From: Desulfobacteraceae bacterium
GTDB lineage: Bacteria > Desulfobacterota > DSM-4660 > Desulfatiglandales > Desulfatiglandaceae
Length of the DNA: 30,090 nucleotides
Assembly (NCBI GenBank): GCA_030611815.1
Contig: JAUWPC010000002.1
Span: 1-30,090, forward strand
Direction: 5' to 3'
The notes below the pieces were generated by a model, which had not been told where the DNA came from, made no database searches, and saw only the letters and a list, made by a program, of their open reading frames with translations. A program made the translations under genes and the position numbers. How positions within the stretch are numbered: the stretch's first letter is position 1; the number at the start of each line of letters is the position of its first letter. This document shows positions 1 through 7,283 of this stretch, one piece after another.

Positions 1-61
1 CCGAAGTTAGAACCGACCCTACATTTCTAATTATGGGGTGCGAAACTTGAGTAGGAATGCT

Positions 62-1798
62 ATGGATGATAGGGTCAATGCCTTGAAAAAAAGGATCTTG
101 GCCGCCAGAGGAAAAACCCCGGTCGATCTTGTCCTGAAAGGGGCAAGGGTCGTAAACGTGTTTTCCGGAAAAATTCAGGAAGCGGATGTGGCAGTATTTG
201 ACGGCGTCATCGTTGGCATTGGCTTAGAGTATCACGGGAAAGAAGAGGTCGACGTGAGCGGCAAATGGATCGCCCCAGGCCTGATTGATGGCCATTTGCA
301 CATAGAGAGCAGCATGCTCACTCCTTCTAACATTGCTGCAGCCCTTGTTGTACATGGAACCACCGCTATTGTGGCTGACCCTCATGAAATCGCCAATGTC
401 ATGGGCCTTGCCGGGATCAATTACATGTTGGAAGAAAGCCGCTCTCTCCCCTTTGACATCTTTTTTACGGCCCCTTCCTGTGTTCCGGCAACTCATTTGG
501 AAACATCGGGCGCAACCTTGAAGGCGTCAGATCTAAAAGGACTTATGGATGAACCGCGTGTTGTGGGTCTGGCAGAGATGATGAATTTCCCTGGTGTCCT
601 TATGGGAGACGATCAGGTCCTTGAGAAGATTATTCTGTTCCGTAACCGGGTCCTGGATGGCCACTGCCCCATGTTAAGCGGATACGATCTTCAGGCATAC
701 CTGAGCGCCGGGATCGGTTCAGATCACGAGTCGACCGGTCGCAGAGAAGCACTCGAAAAAATGGAGAACGGGATGATGCTTATGATCCGTGAAGGGACAT
801 CCGCAAAGAATCTTGACGAGCTGCTTCCACTGGTTAATGACAAGAATTCAGGTCGTTTCTGCTTTGTTTCAGACGACCTTCATGCTGAGGATATCCAGGA
901 GAGGGGACATCTCGATTTTGTCGTTAGAAAAGCAGTTCAGTCAGGGCTCGACCCTGTTACGGCAATCCGGTTAGCTACGCTTAACCCGGCCCAGTACTTT
1001 GGCCTCAGAGGGAGGGGCGCCATTGCCCCGGGTTATCGCGCAGATATTGTGGTTTTGGACGATCTAAATGATTTTGCTGTTACCTCTGTGTATAAAGACG
1101 GCAGGCTGATCGTGAAAGATGGAGAGCTGATTGACTTTCCCGAAAATCCGGTAGATTCGCTCTTTGATCAACATGAACCGTTAAAGATCGCTCAGTTAAG
1201 CCCTGAGGATTTTCATATTCCTCATCCGGGGGGGAGGGCACGGGTGATAGAACTGGTGCCCGGACAGATCATAACCCGTATACGCTATGAAGAGGTGGAA
1301 TCAATAGGCGGGTTCGTAAAGACAGACGTTGAAACTGACCTGTTAAAGCTCTCTGTTGTGGAGAGACACAGAGGCAGCGGCAATATCGGACTTGGCATGG
1401 TCCACGGTTTTGGGCTTATTGAGGGCGCAATTGCCTCATCCGTGGCCCATGATTCTCATAATGTGATCGTCGTCGGGGTCAATGACGAAGAGATCTGCAG
1501 GGCGGTCGAGGTGGTCAGAGATATGGGAGGTGGGCTTGCCGTGGTGCGGGCACGAGATCCTCTCGCAAAGGTGCCCCTCGAGATAGGAGGTCTTATGTCA
1601 ACCCAACCCCTGGGACCTCTTGTCAAATCCATAACTGCCGTTAAGGAAGCCGCTACAGGTCTTGGATGTCAATTAGACGAACCGTTTATGGCGCTCTCTT
1701 TCTTAGCACTTCCTGTGATCCCGGAATTGAAGCTGACCGACAGGGGGTTGGTGGATGTAACTCGTTTTGAAATTGTTCCGCTTTTTGTCGAGGAGTAG
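62..1798 (+). CDS. ade: Adenine deaminase
   Basis: Converts adenine to hypoxanthine and ammonia in cytoplasmic purine salvage. The 578-residue protein has the amidohydrolase metal motif GHLHIESS at about residues 77-84, followed by DPHEI, SSCVPA-like (APSCVPATHLE) and GLAEMMNFPGV blocks. The C-terminal half carries VAHDSHN and GGGLAVV, both typical of the bacterial AdeC family, whose usual length is 570-600 residues. The frame is open back to a GTG at 38, but the ATG at 62 is preferred because AGGA lies 5 nt before it. The stop is followed after 81 bp by nadK on the same strand, so the two may be co-transcribed. No promoter is visible in the few bases upstream. The family call is firm; only the start is uncertain. 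Confidence 0.95.
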   Translation: MDDRVNALKKRILAARGKTPVDLVLKGARVVNVFSGKIQEADVAVFDGVIVGIGLEYHGKEEVDVSGKWIAPGLIDGHLHIESSMLTPSNIAAALVVHGTTAIVADPHEIANVMGLAGINYMLEESRSLPFDIFFTAPSCVPATHLETSGATLKASDLKGLMDEPRVVGLAEMMNFPGVLMGDDQVLEKIILFRNRVLDGHCPMLSGYDLQAYLSAGIGSDHESTGRREALEKMENGMMLMIREGTSAKNLDELLPLVNDKNSGRFCFVSDDLHAEDIQERGHLDFVVRKAVQSGLDPVTAIRLATLNPAQYFGLRGRGAIAPGYRADIVVLDDLNDFAVTSVYKDGRLIVKDGELIDFPENPVDSLFDQHEPLKIAQLSPEDFHIPHPGGRARVIELVPGQIITRIRYEEVESIGGFVKTDVETDLLKLSVVERHRGSGNIGLGMVHGFGLIEGAIASSVAHDSHNVIVVGVNDEEICRAVEVVRDMGGGLAVVRARDPLAKVPLEIGGLMSTQPLGPLVKSITAVKEAATGLGCQLDEPFMALSFLALPVIPELKLTDRGLVDVTRFEIVPLFVEE

Positions 1799-1842
1799 TG
1801 GTACACCCTCGGCGCAGTGGTTTAAAACAGATAAACTTCATT

Positions 1843-1866
1843 CACTCACTTTAGTCACTTTTAACT
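1843..1866. repeat. Word repeat, CACTTTAGTCACTTTTA type
   Basis: Short AT-rich repeat between ade and nadK (cactcactttagtcactttt). The same word recurs at 2987-3025, 3101-3138, 15751-15768, 21214-21261 and 21999-22017. It contains no gene. Confidence 0.6.
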
Positions 1867-1879
1867 TGAGAGTACTCCT

Positions 1880-2761
1880 ATGTCTTCTTCATCAGTTGGA
1901 ATAATCTATAAACATCATTACGAGCCGGCAAGAACAGAAGCAGAAAAACTCGGAGAGTGGTTCAGAAAAAGGGATATCGCTGTTTTTTCAGAGGAGATGA
2001 ATGCTGAGGGGTCTGTAAACGGGACTTGCAAAGAATCATCAATCATCCCAAAGGACGTCGACTGGGTCATTGTCTTAGGGGGAGACGGAACTCTCTTGGG
2101 AGCAGCGCGCCGCATTGGCCGGTATGGTGTTCCCATTTTAGGGGTCAACTTAGGGGGCTTGGGTTTCCTGACCTGCATCCCGTTGAACCGGATCTATCCC
2201 GTTGTTGAAACAATGATCAATGGCGGTCTCGATGTGGAAAGCAGGGTGATGCTCGAAACCAGGGTAATAAGGGATAAGGCAGAGGTGATCCGCTTTCAGG
2301 TGCTCAACGATGTGGTGATAAACAAGAGCACCTTGGCCAGAATCATAGACCTTGATGTTACTATTGACGACGAGATTCTTACTACTTTCAGGGCCGATGG
2401 TCTTATCATATCCACTCCCACAGGCTCGACGGCCTACAATTTATCGGCTGGCGGTCCGATACTGTATCCAACTATAGAGAGTTTTATCCTGACGCCCATC
2501 TGCCCCTTTACACTGACCAATCGCCCGATCATCGTTCCGGATAGCGCTGTTATCGGAATAAGGATGGGGAAGGAAAGTGAAGGAACCGTTATCTTGACAT
2601 TTGATGGGCAAGTAGGATTCGATCTTCATCATGATGATATGGTGCACATTCATAAATCAAGAGAAAAGATCAACCTGTTCAGGCCCCCTGACCACAGCTA
2701 TTTCAAGATTCTCAGGACCAAACTTATGTGGGGCGGAGCAACACAGAGGATTGAGGATTGA
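1880..2761 (+). CDS. nadK: NAD kinase
   Basis: Phosphorylates NAD to NADP in the cytoplasm. The 293-residue protein has the diagnostic GGDG motif at residues 67-70 (LGGDGTLLGAARR), then GGLGFLT and the NAD-binding block STPTGSTAYNLSAGG. Its length fits the bacterial family (about 270-305). It begins at ATG and lies 81 bp after ade. Its TGA stop overlaps the ATG of the next gene by one base (TGATG), so the DUF4911 gene is probably translationally coupled. The last codons run into a palindromic repeat (GATTGATGAT / ATCATCAATC) that spans the gene junction. Confidence 0.96.
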   Translation: MSSSSVGIIYKHHYEPARTEAEKLGEWFRKRDIAVFSEEMNAEGSVNGTCKESSIIPKDVDWVIVLGGDGTLLGAARRIGRYGVPILGVNLGGLGFLTCIPLNRIYPVVETMINGGLDVESRVMLETRVIRDKAEVIRFQVLNDVVINKSTLARIIDLDVTIDDEILTTFRADGLIISTPTGSTAYNLSAGGPILYPTIESFILTPICPFTLTNRPIIVPDSAVIGIRMGKESEGTVILTFDGQVGFDLHHDDMVHIHKSREKINLFRPPDHSYFKILRTKLMWGGATQRIED

Positions 2762-2789
2762 TGATTGGCGATCATCCATCATCAATCCA
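2749..2789. repeat. Palindromic repeat over the nadK/DUF4911 junction
   Basis: GATTGATGAT and ATCATCAATC form a 10-bp perfect inverted repeat around the stop of nadK and the first codons of the next gene. It belongs to the CAATCATCAATCGA word family also seen at 13088-13119, 19033-19052 and 26807-26889. A hairpin here could influence re-initiation; that is inference. Confidence 0.6.
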
Positions 2790-3012
2790 ACCCCAGGTGT
2801 TTCATGTAGATCGCAAGGAAATCAGTTATCTGAGGTTTACTCTTGAATCCTATGATGGGATGGCCGTAGTTACAACTTTAGACCCGTATACTGCATTAAT
2901 CGAAGTATCGATCGCGCCGGGATGTGAAGAGATAGTCTTTGAACTGTTAAACTCTTTAAAAAATGAAGAAGGACTGAGAATAAAGAAAGTGCCTAAAGTT
3001 TCAAGTGCCTAA
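2761..3012 (+). CDS. DUF4911 domain-containing protein
   Basis: Small cytoplasmic protein of about 83 residues with no known function. The core (DRKEISYLRFTLESYDG, then PDTALIE-like YTALIEVSIAPGCE) matches my memory of DUF4911, found mostly in Desulfobacterota and often next to miaB or nadK; this was not verified by a search. ATG 2761 overlaps the nadK stop by one base, and a TTG at 2758 is also in frame. The first dozen residues (IGDHPSSIQPQ) and the last residues (KVPKVSSA) are encoded by intergenic-type repeats, so both ends look accreted onto a conserved core. A GTG at 2797 would skip the N-terminal repeat but lacks a visible ribosome binding site. Confidence 0.8.
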   Translation: MIGDHPSSIQPQVFHVDRKEISYLRFTLESYDGMAVVTTLDPYTALIEVSIAPGCEEIVFELLNSLKNEEGLRIKKVPKVSSA

Positions 3013-3138
3013 AATGCCTAAAGTTAATGAACTCTGGCAATTTTAGATACCGATAGCCCGTTAGCCACTTTTCAAGCTTCAAACTTCTAAACCGTTCTAC
3101 AACTTTAGGCACTTCAAACTTTAGTCACTTTAGGCACT
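2987..3138. repeat. Inverted word-repeat pair between DUF4911 gene and miaB
   Basis: The left arm 2987-3025 carries three copies of GTGCCTAAA/ATGCCTAAA. The right arm 3101-3138 carries the reverse complement words CTTTAGGCAC and CTTTAGTCAC. Together they make an imperfect palindrome of about 150 bp. The left arm encodes the DUF4911 C-terminus and the right arm ends just before miaB. No terminator-like T-run follows. Confidence 0.65.
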
Positions 3139-3157
3139 CCTCTTGAAAGGTATATCA

Positions 3158-4477
3158 TTGCCAAGGAATTTCTATATTAAGACCATGGGTTGCCAGATGA
3201 ATGACTATGACTCTGATTATCTGGCCCAATTCTTGGTCAATAACGGTTTCTCTCCGGTAAACACGCCGGATAATGCTGACCTTATACTGATCAATACCTG
3301 TGCCGTGAGGGCCAAACCTGAACAGAAGGCATACAGTTTCCTGGGCCGTATGTCCTCCATCAAGAAGGGGAACCCGAATCTAATCCTTGGCATGGTTGGA
3401 TGTCTCGCCCAGATGAAAGGCCCTGAGCTGCTGAAAAGATTCCCGCAGCTTGACCTCGTTATAGGACCAAGGGAGTTGGGCCGGTTTCAAGAGATACTGG
3501 AAGGGATCGACAGGCATTCAGGAAAAATCGTGGCTACTGATCTGGATCTGGCGCCCCCCCAACCAGCTCCGTGCAAGGGATACTTCCACAAAAGGATTAC
3601 GGGTCACATCTCAATTATGGAGGGGTGTAATAACTTCTGCAGTTATTGTATTGTTCCCTATGTCAGGGGGCGCGAGATTTCCCGGCCCCCAGATGAGATT
3701 TTAGCTGAGGCGGAGAATTTGCTTTCAGAAGGGATCAAAGAGATAACCCTGCTCGGTCAAAACGTGAATTCCTACCTCTGGGAAGGGGAGAGAAAAAAAT
3801 GGGGTTTTCCAGCACTCCTGAATGAGCTGAGCAGACTGAATGGGCTTCTGAGGCTCCGCTTTACAACATCACACCCAAAGGACCTTTCCGATGATCTCAT
3901 TCACTCTTTTCACTATATTAAGAATCTCTGTCCCCATATTCATCTTCCATTTCAGGCAGGGTCAAACCGGATACTTAAACTCATGAAACGGGGTTATACC
4001 CGGGAAAGGTACTTAGAGCTAATTGACAAATTGAGGAAAATCAATCCTGCTATTGCCATCACAAGTGATGTTATGGTAGGTTTTCCAGGTGAATCGGATA
4101 AAGATTTCGAGCTGACTCTGGGCCTTATCAGGCTTGTGGAGTTTGACTCACTTTTTTCCTTTAAATATTCTGATAGAAAGGGTACATCTGCAGAGAAGAT
4201 GGATGGCAAGATAGACGAAATTGTTAAGGCGTCGCGATTGAACGTCCTGCAAGACCTTCAAAAAGAGATAACACTCAAAAGGAACAAAGCCCTTGAGGGA
4301 AGGCAATTAGAGGTATTGGTTGAAGGCTCGAGTAAAAGGGGAGGGCAGCTAACGGGTCGAACAGCGTCACACAAGGTGGTAAATTTTATTAGTAATAACA
4401 CTCAAATAGGAAGCTTACATAAAGTAACTATTAAACGTTCCTTTCTCAACTCGCTTTGGGGTGAGATTGTAGAATAA
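3158..4477 (+). CDS. miaB: tRNA-2-methylthio-N6-dimethylallyladenosine synthase MiaB
   Basis: Radical SAM methylthiotransferase that turns i6A37 into ms2i6A37 in tRNAs. With the chosen start the protein has 439 residues. The N-terminal MTTase domain has cysteines 12, 48 and 82 (MGCQMN, NTCAVR, GCLAQ), which bind the auxiliary cluster. The radical SAM motif CNNFCSYC at 157-164 is followed by IVPYVRGRE, the MiaB-type sequence. A TRAM domain fills roughly the last 65 residues. The frame opens at TTG 3143, but TTG 3158 is preferred: AAAGG lies 7 nt before it and the protein then begins PRNFYIKTMGCQMN like its homologues. The TTG start suggests modest translation. Confidence 0.95.
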   Translation: MPRNFYIKTMGCQMNDYDSDYLAQFLVNNGFSPVNTPDNADLILINTCAVRAKPEQKAYSFLGRMSSIKKGNPNLILGMVGCLAQMKGPELLKRFPQLDLVIGPRELGRFQEILEGIDRHSGKIVATDLDLAPPQPAPCKGYFHKRITGHISIMEGCNNFCSYCIVPYVRGREISRPPDEILAEAENLLSEGIKEITLLGQNVNSYLWEGERKKWGFPALLNELSRLNGLLRLRFTTSHPKDLSDDLIHSFHYIKNLCPHIHLPFQAGSNRILKLMKRGYTRERYLELIDKLRKINPAIAITSDVMVGFPGESDKDFELTLGLIRLVEFDSLFSFKYSDRKGTSAEKMDGKIDEIVKASRLNVLQDLQKEITLKRNKALEGRQLEVLVEGSSKRGGQLTGRTASHKVVNFISNNTQIGSLHKVTIKRSFLNSLWGEIVE

Positions 4478-4491
4478 TGGTACTTTTTTCT

Positions 4492-4521
4492 TGATGAATT
4501 CGCAAAAAATGAAATTCATCA
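4492..4521. repeat. Hairpin between miaB and the response regulator
   Basis: TGATGAATT (4492-4500) pairs with AATTCATCA (4513-4521) over a 12-nt loop. Outer GGTAC (4479-4483) and GTACC (4535-4539) extend the symmetry. No T-run follows, so it is not a convincing intrinsic terminator. It could be an mRNA-processing or regulatory hairpin, or a degenerate mobile palindrome. Confidence 0.5.
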
Positions 4522-4548
4522 TTAGCGAAAATCTGTACCGATTTAAAA

Positions 4549-5424
4549 ATGGAAATAGAAAACATCAATTATGGCGATGAGTTTGTCCTTGTGGTGGATG
4601 ACGAAGAATCTGTAAGAGAACCGATTGTTGCCATGTTAGAGCACCTTGGTTTTAAGGCCGATTCCGCGGTTAGCAGTGAAGAAGCCCTGGAAATGCTTAC
4701 GCAAAAACCGTATACTTTTTTACTTACAGATATTCGTATGCCTGGAATTGACGGGCTCGAATTGATCAAGCGAATCAAAAGAAGCCATCCTGAAATCTGT
4801 GTAATTGCAATGACCGGATATTCCCGAGAATTTAACTACGTTGAAGTGATTAATACTGGAGCCACGGATTTTGTCAACAAGCCTTTTGTTATTGAAGAGT
4901 TGGAGGCCAAGATAAAGAGGGCCATAATCGAGCGAAATATACGACAAGAACTGCAAAGATTATCCATCACCGATTCACTGACCGGTCTTTATAATCAGAG
5001 GCATTTCTATGCGCGTCTTAACGACGAGATTCCAAGGGCCAAGAGACAAAAACATAATCTGGCATTGATCCTTCTTGATCTGGATGATTTCAAGCAATAT
5101 AATGATAAGTATGGGCACCTGGCAGGCGACGAACTCCTTCAAAATGTTGGAAAGGTCATAAATAGTAATGTACGACAGGGTGTTGATTTAGGCTTCCGCT
5201 ACGGTGGTGACGAATTTGCTGTCCTTTTAATAGATGCGGATGAGGGTATTGCCGAAATGATGTCAGCCCGCATTCAAAAAGGGATTGAGGAAGAATGCGG
5301 TATTACGGCAAGCACGGGCAGTGTTATTTTTGCTGATCATCTGACACCAGAAACGTTGGTTGAAGAGGCGGACCGACGGCTATATGGGTCGAAAGAACAG
5401 CGGAACAATGCGAAGGGGCCATAG
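4549..5424 (+). CDS. Response regulator with REC and GGDEF domains (diguanylate cyclase)
   Basis: Predicted to make cyclic di-GMP under phosphorelay control. The REC domain (about 1-125) has acidic pocket D17/D18, phospho-acceptor D61 in TDIRMPG and K111 in NKPF. A short linker leads to a GGDEF domain (about 135-290) with an intact catalytic signature RYGGDEF at 217-223. The canonical inhibitory I-site RxxD, expected just upstream, reads QGVD with an arginine one position too early, so product inhibition may be weak or absent; this is inference. The 291-residue length is usual for PleD/WspR-like single-REC proteins. No cognate kinase is nearby. No clear Shine-Dalgarno precedes ATG 4549. Confidence 0.93.
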   Translation: MEIENINYGDEFVLVVDDEESVREPIVAMLEHLGFKADSAVSSEEALEMLTQKPYTFLLTDIRMPGIDGLELIKRIKRSHPEICVIAMTGYSREFNYVEVINTGATDFVNKPFVIEELEAKIKRAIIERNIRQELQRLSITDSLTGLYNQRHFYARLNDEIPRAKRQKHNLALILLDLDDFKQYNDKYGHLAGDELLQNVGKVINSNVRQGVDLGFRYGGDEFAVLLIDADEGIAEMMSARIQKGIEEECGITASTGSVIFADHLTPETLVEEADRRLYGSKEQRNNAKGP

Positions 5425-5581
5425 AAGGTTGCTGCATTTTGAGCTAATAAAGGTCTCAGAGTGAAGGGTTGAAATATGAAAATAGTCTGATAATGTATAT
5501 TATGTAAACTTGGCTCTCAGGATGTAAAAAAGGCGCTCCGCCGGGAAAATCATAGGATCACGGACCCTTTGAAAATATACG

Positions 5582-5609
5582 TTGACATATGGTCTTAAAA
5601 TTTGATAAC
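5582..5609 (+). promoter_or_regulatory. Candidate sigma-70 promoter for the bS22-like gene
   Basis: TTGACA (5582-5587, perfect -35), a 16-bp spacer and GATAAC (5604-5609, 4 of 6 to TATAAT). It lies about 90 bp before the ATG at 5702, in a 277-bp stretch (5425-5701) that holds no other feature I can see. Confidence 0.45.
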
Positions 5610-5701
5610 TAATTTATTCAAAAGGTAATATCCTTGTTTTCAATCCTTAACTTTTAGAATTTCTAAATTCAGAATCAATTCTCACATGGAGGTTGTATCG
5701 A

Positions 5702-5791
5702 ATGGGTAGTGTTGTCAAGAAGCGTCGGAAAAAAATCACAAAGCATAAATACAGAAAACTTCGCAAGAAGATGCGCCATAAAAACAAGTAG
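5702..5791 (+). CDS. bS22-like small ribosomal protein (AURKAIP1/COX24 domain)
   Basis: A 29-residue, very basic peptide that begins MGSVVKKRRKKITKHKY and ends RKKMRHKNK. The MGSV-KKRRKK-KHKxRKLxKKxRH pattern is that of the AURKAIP1/COX24 family. The mycobacterial member (bS22) binds the small ribosomal subunit and the mitochondrial relative is mS38; that is family knowledge, not shown here. GGAGG stands 9 nt before the ATG, a candidate promoter lies upstream and a strong terminator directly follows, so this is an independent, probably well expressed transcription unit. It is easily missed because of its size. The ribosomal role in this organism is inferred. Confidence 0.85.
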   Translation: MGSVVKKRRKKITKHKYRKLRKKMRHKNK

Positions 5792-5813
5792 CGTCACCAG
5801 CCCCCCGTTTACC

Positions 5814-5862
5814 GGTATTAAAAAAGGCAGTCCGAATAATGGAACTGCCTTTTTTTAATACC
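5814..5862. terminator. Bidirectional intrinsic terminator
   Basis: GGTATTAAAAAAGGCAGT (5814-5831) pairs with ACTGCCTTTTTTTAATACC (5844-5862) around a 12-nt loop. The stem is about 18 bp with one extra T. A T-run follows the GC core in both directions, which suits the convergent arrangement of the bS22-like gene (plus) and the dehydrogenase gene (minus). Confidence 0.9.
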
Positions 5863-5886
5863 GCACAAAAAAGTGAACAGGCCTCG

Positions 5887-6747
5887 CTACTTACTGTAGT
5901 CGTACCAGCCTCCCCCAGTTTTTCTTCCTAATTTATTCGCCCGGATCATAGTCTTAAGCAGGTTTGGAGAAACCCACTTGGATTCCTTATTCAATTCCTT
6001 ATAAAAATACTCGGAAACGAAGTAGGCAATATCAATGCCGGTGAGGTCCATCAGCTCAAAGGGTCCCATCGGATAATTGAGGCCGTTTTTGACTGCAATA
6101 TCCACATCCTCAATGCTTGCAACCCCCTCTTCGACAATCTTTATTGCCTCTAACATGTGAGGAATCATAATCCTGTTGACGATAAAGCCGGGTGAGTCCT
6201 TTTTTACCTCCACCGCGATTTTACCCATCTTCTCTGCAAGCTCGGTTGTAACCTTAACTGTCTCATCATCAGTTGAATATCCCCTGATTATCTCCACGAG
6301 TCGCATAATTGGTGCGGGATTAAAAAAGTGCATTCCGCAGACCTTTTCCGGGCGCTTTGTGGCCGCTGCAATTTCCGTTAAAGACATTGACGATGTATTG
6401 GTGGCTAAAATCACCTCGGGTGCACAGAGTTCATCGAGTTCTTTGAAAACACTCTTCTTTAATTCAAGATCCTCAATAACGGCTTCGACTACGAAATCAA
6501 CATCCTTGAGAAGGCTCATATCAGTTGTTCCTTTGATCCTGCCTAATATCGCCTCTTTCTCCCCGGCCTCGATCTTTCCCTTTTCAACGCTCTTTGAAAG
6601 AAAACGGTCAATACTGCTTAATCCCCGCTCTACAAATTCATCTTTGATATCTCTCATAACAACGTCACAGCCGATCCGGGCCGCCATCAGCGCAATGCCG
6701 TTTCCCATGGCCCCTGCGCCAACTACACCAACTTTCTTGATCTCCAT
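5887..6747 (-). CDS. hbd: 3-hydroxybutyryl-CoA (3-hydroxyacyl-CoA) dehydrogenase
   Basis: NAD(P)-dependent oxidation of 3-hydroxyacyl-CoA or reduction of acetoacetyl-CoA, in beta-oxidation, aromatic degradation or butyrate metabolism. The 286-residue single-domain protein is the stand-alone Hbd/PaaH size. It has the Rossmann motif GAGAMGNGIA at residues 10-19, NTSSMSLTEIA, HFFNPAPIMRLVEII containing the catalytic histidine, and PGFIVNR before the C-terminal dimerisation domain. AAAGGAG precedes the ATG by 6 nt. It lies 43 bp after the NifU-like gene on the same strand, so the two may share a transcript, and it ends at the terminator at 5814-5862. Substrate chain length cannot be told from sequence. 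Confidence 0.93.
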   Translation of the reverse strand: MEIKKVGVVGAGAMGNGIALMAARIGCDVVMRDIKDEFVERGLSSIDRFLSKSVEKGKIEAGEKEAILGRIKGTTDMSLLKDVDFVVEAVIEDLELKKSVFKELDELCAPEVILATNTSSMSLTEIAAATKRPEKVCGMHFFNPAPIMRLVEIIRGYSTDDETVKVTTELAEKMGKIAVEVKKDSPGFIVNRIMIPHMLEAIKIVEEGVASIEDVDIAVKNGLNYPMGPFELMDLTGIDIAYFVSEYFYKELNKESKWVSPNLLKTMIRANKLGRKTGGGWYDYSK

Positions 6748-6790
6748 AATAGCTCCTTTAAATTGTAATTTTCATCATATGATGATTGAC

Positions 6791-7018
6791 TCATACGGAT
6801 TCCACGCTTGTTACTTCAGGGACGTTCTGTTTCAAGATCTTTTCAATTCCCATTTTGAGCGTCATCTGTGACATCGGACATCCCCCGCACGCACCCATCA
6901 GTTTCACTTTGACCAGTCCATCTTCATCCACATCAACAAGCTGGACGTCCCCTCCATCAGCCTGGAGTGACGGCCTCACCTTTTGAAGAGCGTTCTCAAC
7001 CTGTTCTTTAATTGTCAT
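6791..7018 (-). CDS. NifU C-terminal domain (Nfu-type) Fe-S scaffold/carrier protein
   Basis: A 75-residue Nfu-type protein that binds or transfers an Fe-S cluster in the cytoplasm. It shows RPSLQADGGDVQLVDVD and the cluster-binding CGGCP (Cys-x-x-Cys) in MGACGGCPMSQMTL. The length matches stand-alone NifU C-terminal domains. The frame stays open upstream to 7072, but ATG 7018 is chosen because AGGAG lies 8 nt before it and homologues begin at this point. The neighbour downstream is the dehydrogenase gene, 43 bp away. Upstream lie a repeat and a MITE-like palindrome. Confidence 0.92.
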   Translation of the reverse strand: MTIKEQVENALQKVRPSLQADGGDVQLVDVDEDGLVKVKLMGACGGCPMSQMTLKMGIEKILKQNVPEVTSVESV

Positions 7019-7075
7019 AGTTTTTTCTCCTCGCTGTAATTTGTTTTTCATTCCTTTTTCGCAGGCGTTCACAGG

Positions 7076-7099
7076 CCTGAATCTTTGAACCCGTGAACG
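7076..7099. repeat. 24-bp dispersed repeat, copy 1 (inverted)
   Basis: The reverse complement of this segment (core CGTTCACGGGTTCAAAG) matches 21179-21202 at 23 of 24 positions. It abuts the MITE-like element at 7108. No gene is seen in 7019-7283 apart from these repeats. Confidence 0.7.
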
Positions 7100-7107
7100 G
7101 TTACTTA

Positions 7108-7249
7108 GTGTCCATCCATAAATGGCTATTTTTCACGATCTCTGCGTCAGATAAGGATTTTAATCCTCGAAATACTTTAGTGTATTCCTGTGGTTAAAAT
7201 CCTTTTCTTCCTTGACCTTGCAAAAACTATCTCATTTCTTGATGGACAC
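7108..7249. mobile_element. MITE-like palindromic element (142 bp)
   Basis: Terminal inverted repeats GTGTCCATC (7108-7116) and GATGGACAC (7241-7249) bound the element, with TACTTA directly repeated at 7102-7107 and 7250-7255 as a possible target-site duplication. The two halves are imperfect reverse complements almost throughout, including AAGGATTTTAA / TTAAAATCCTT, and meet at a central GAAATAC...GTATTCC. It has no coding capacity. It is probably a non-autonomous element mobilised in trans; the transposase family is unknown and no transposase is in this window. Confidence 0.75.
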
Positions 7250-7283
7250 TACTTAGTTTTTTAGCACATGTTTCCGGTGATTG

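Noticed and set aside
6176..6871. 231-codon open frame on the plus strand opposite the 3-hydroxyacyl-CoA dehydrogenase gene
   Set aside because: It is antisense to a clearly recognised gene, its translation is serine/isoleucine-rich without any family motif, and it runs across the dehydrogenase/NifU spacer.
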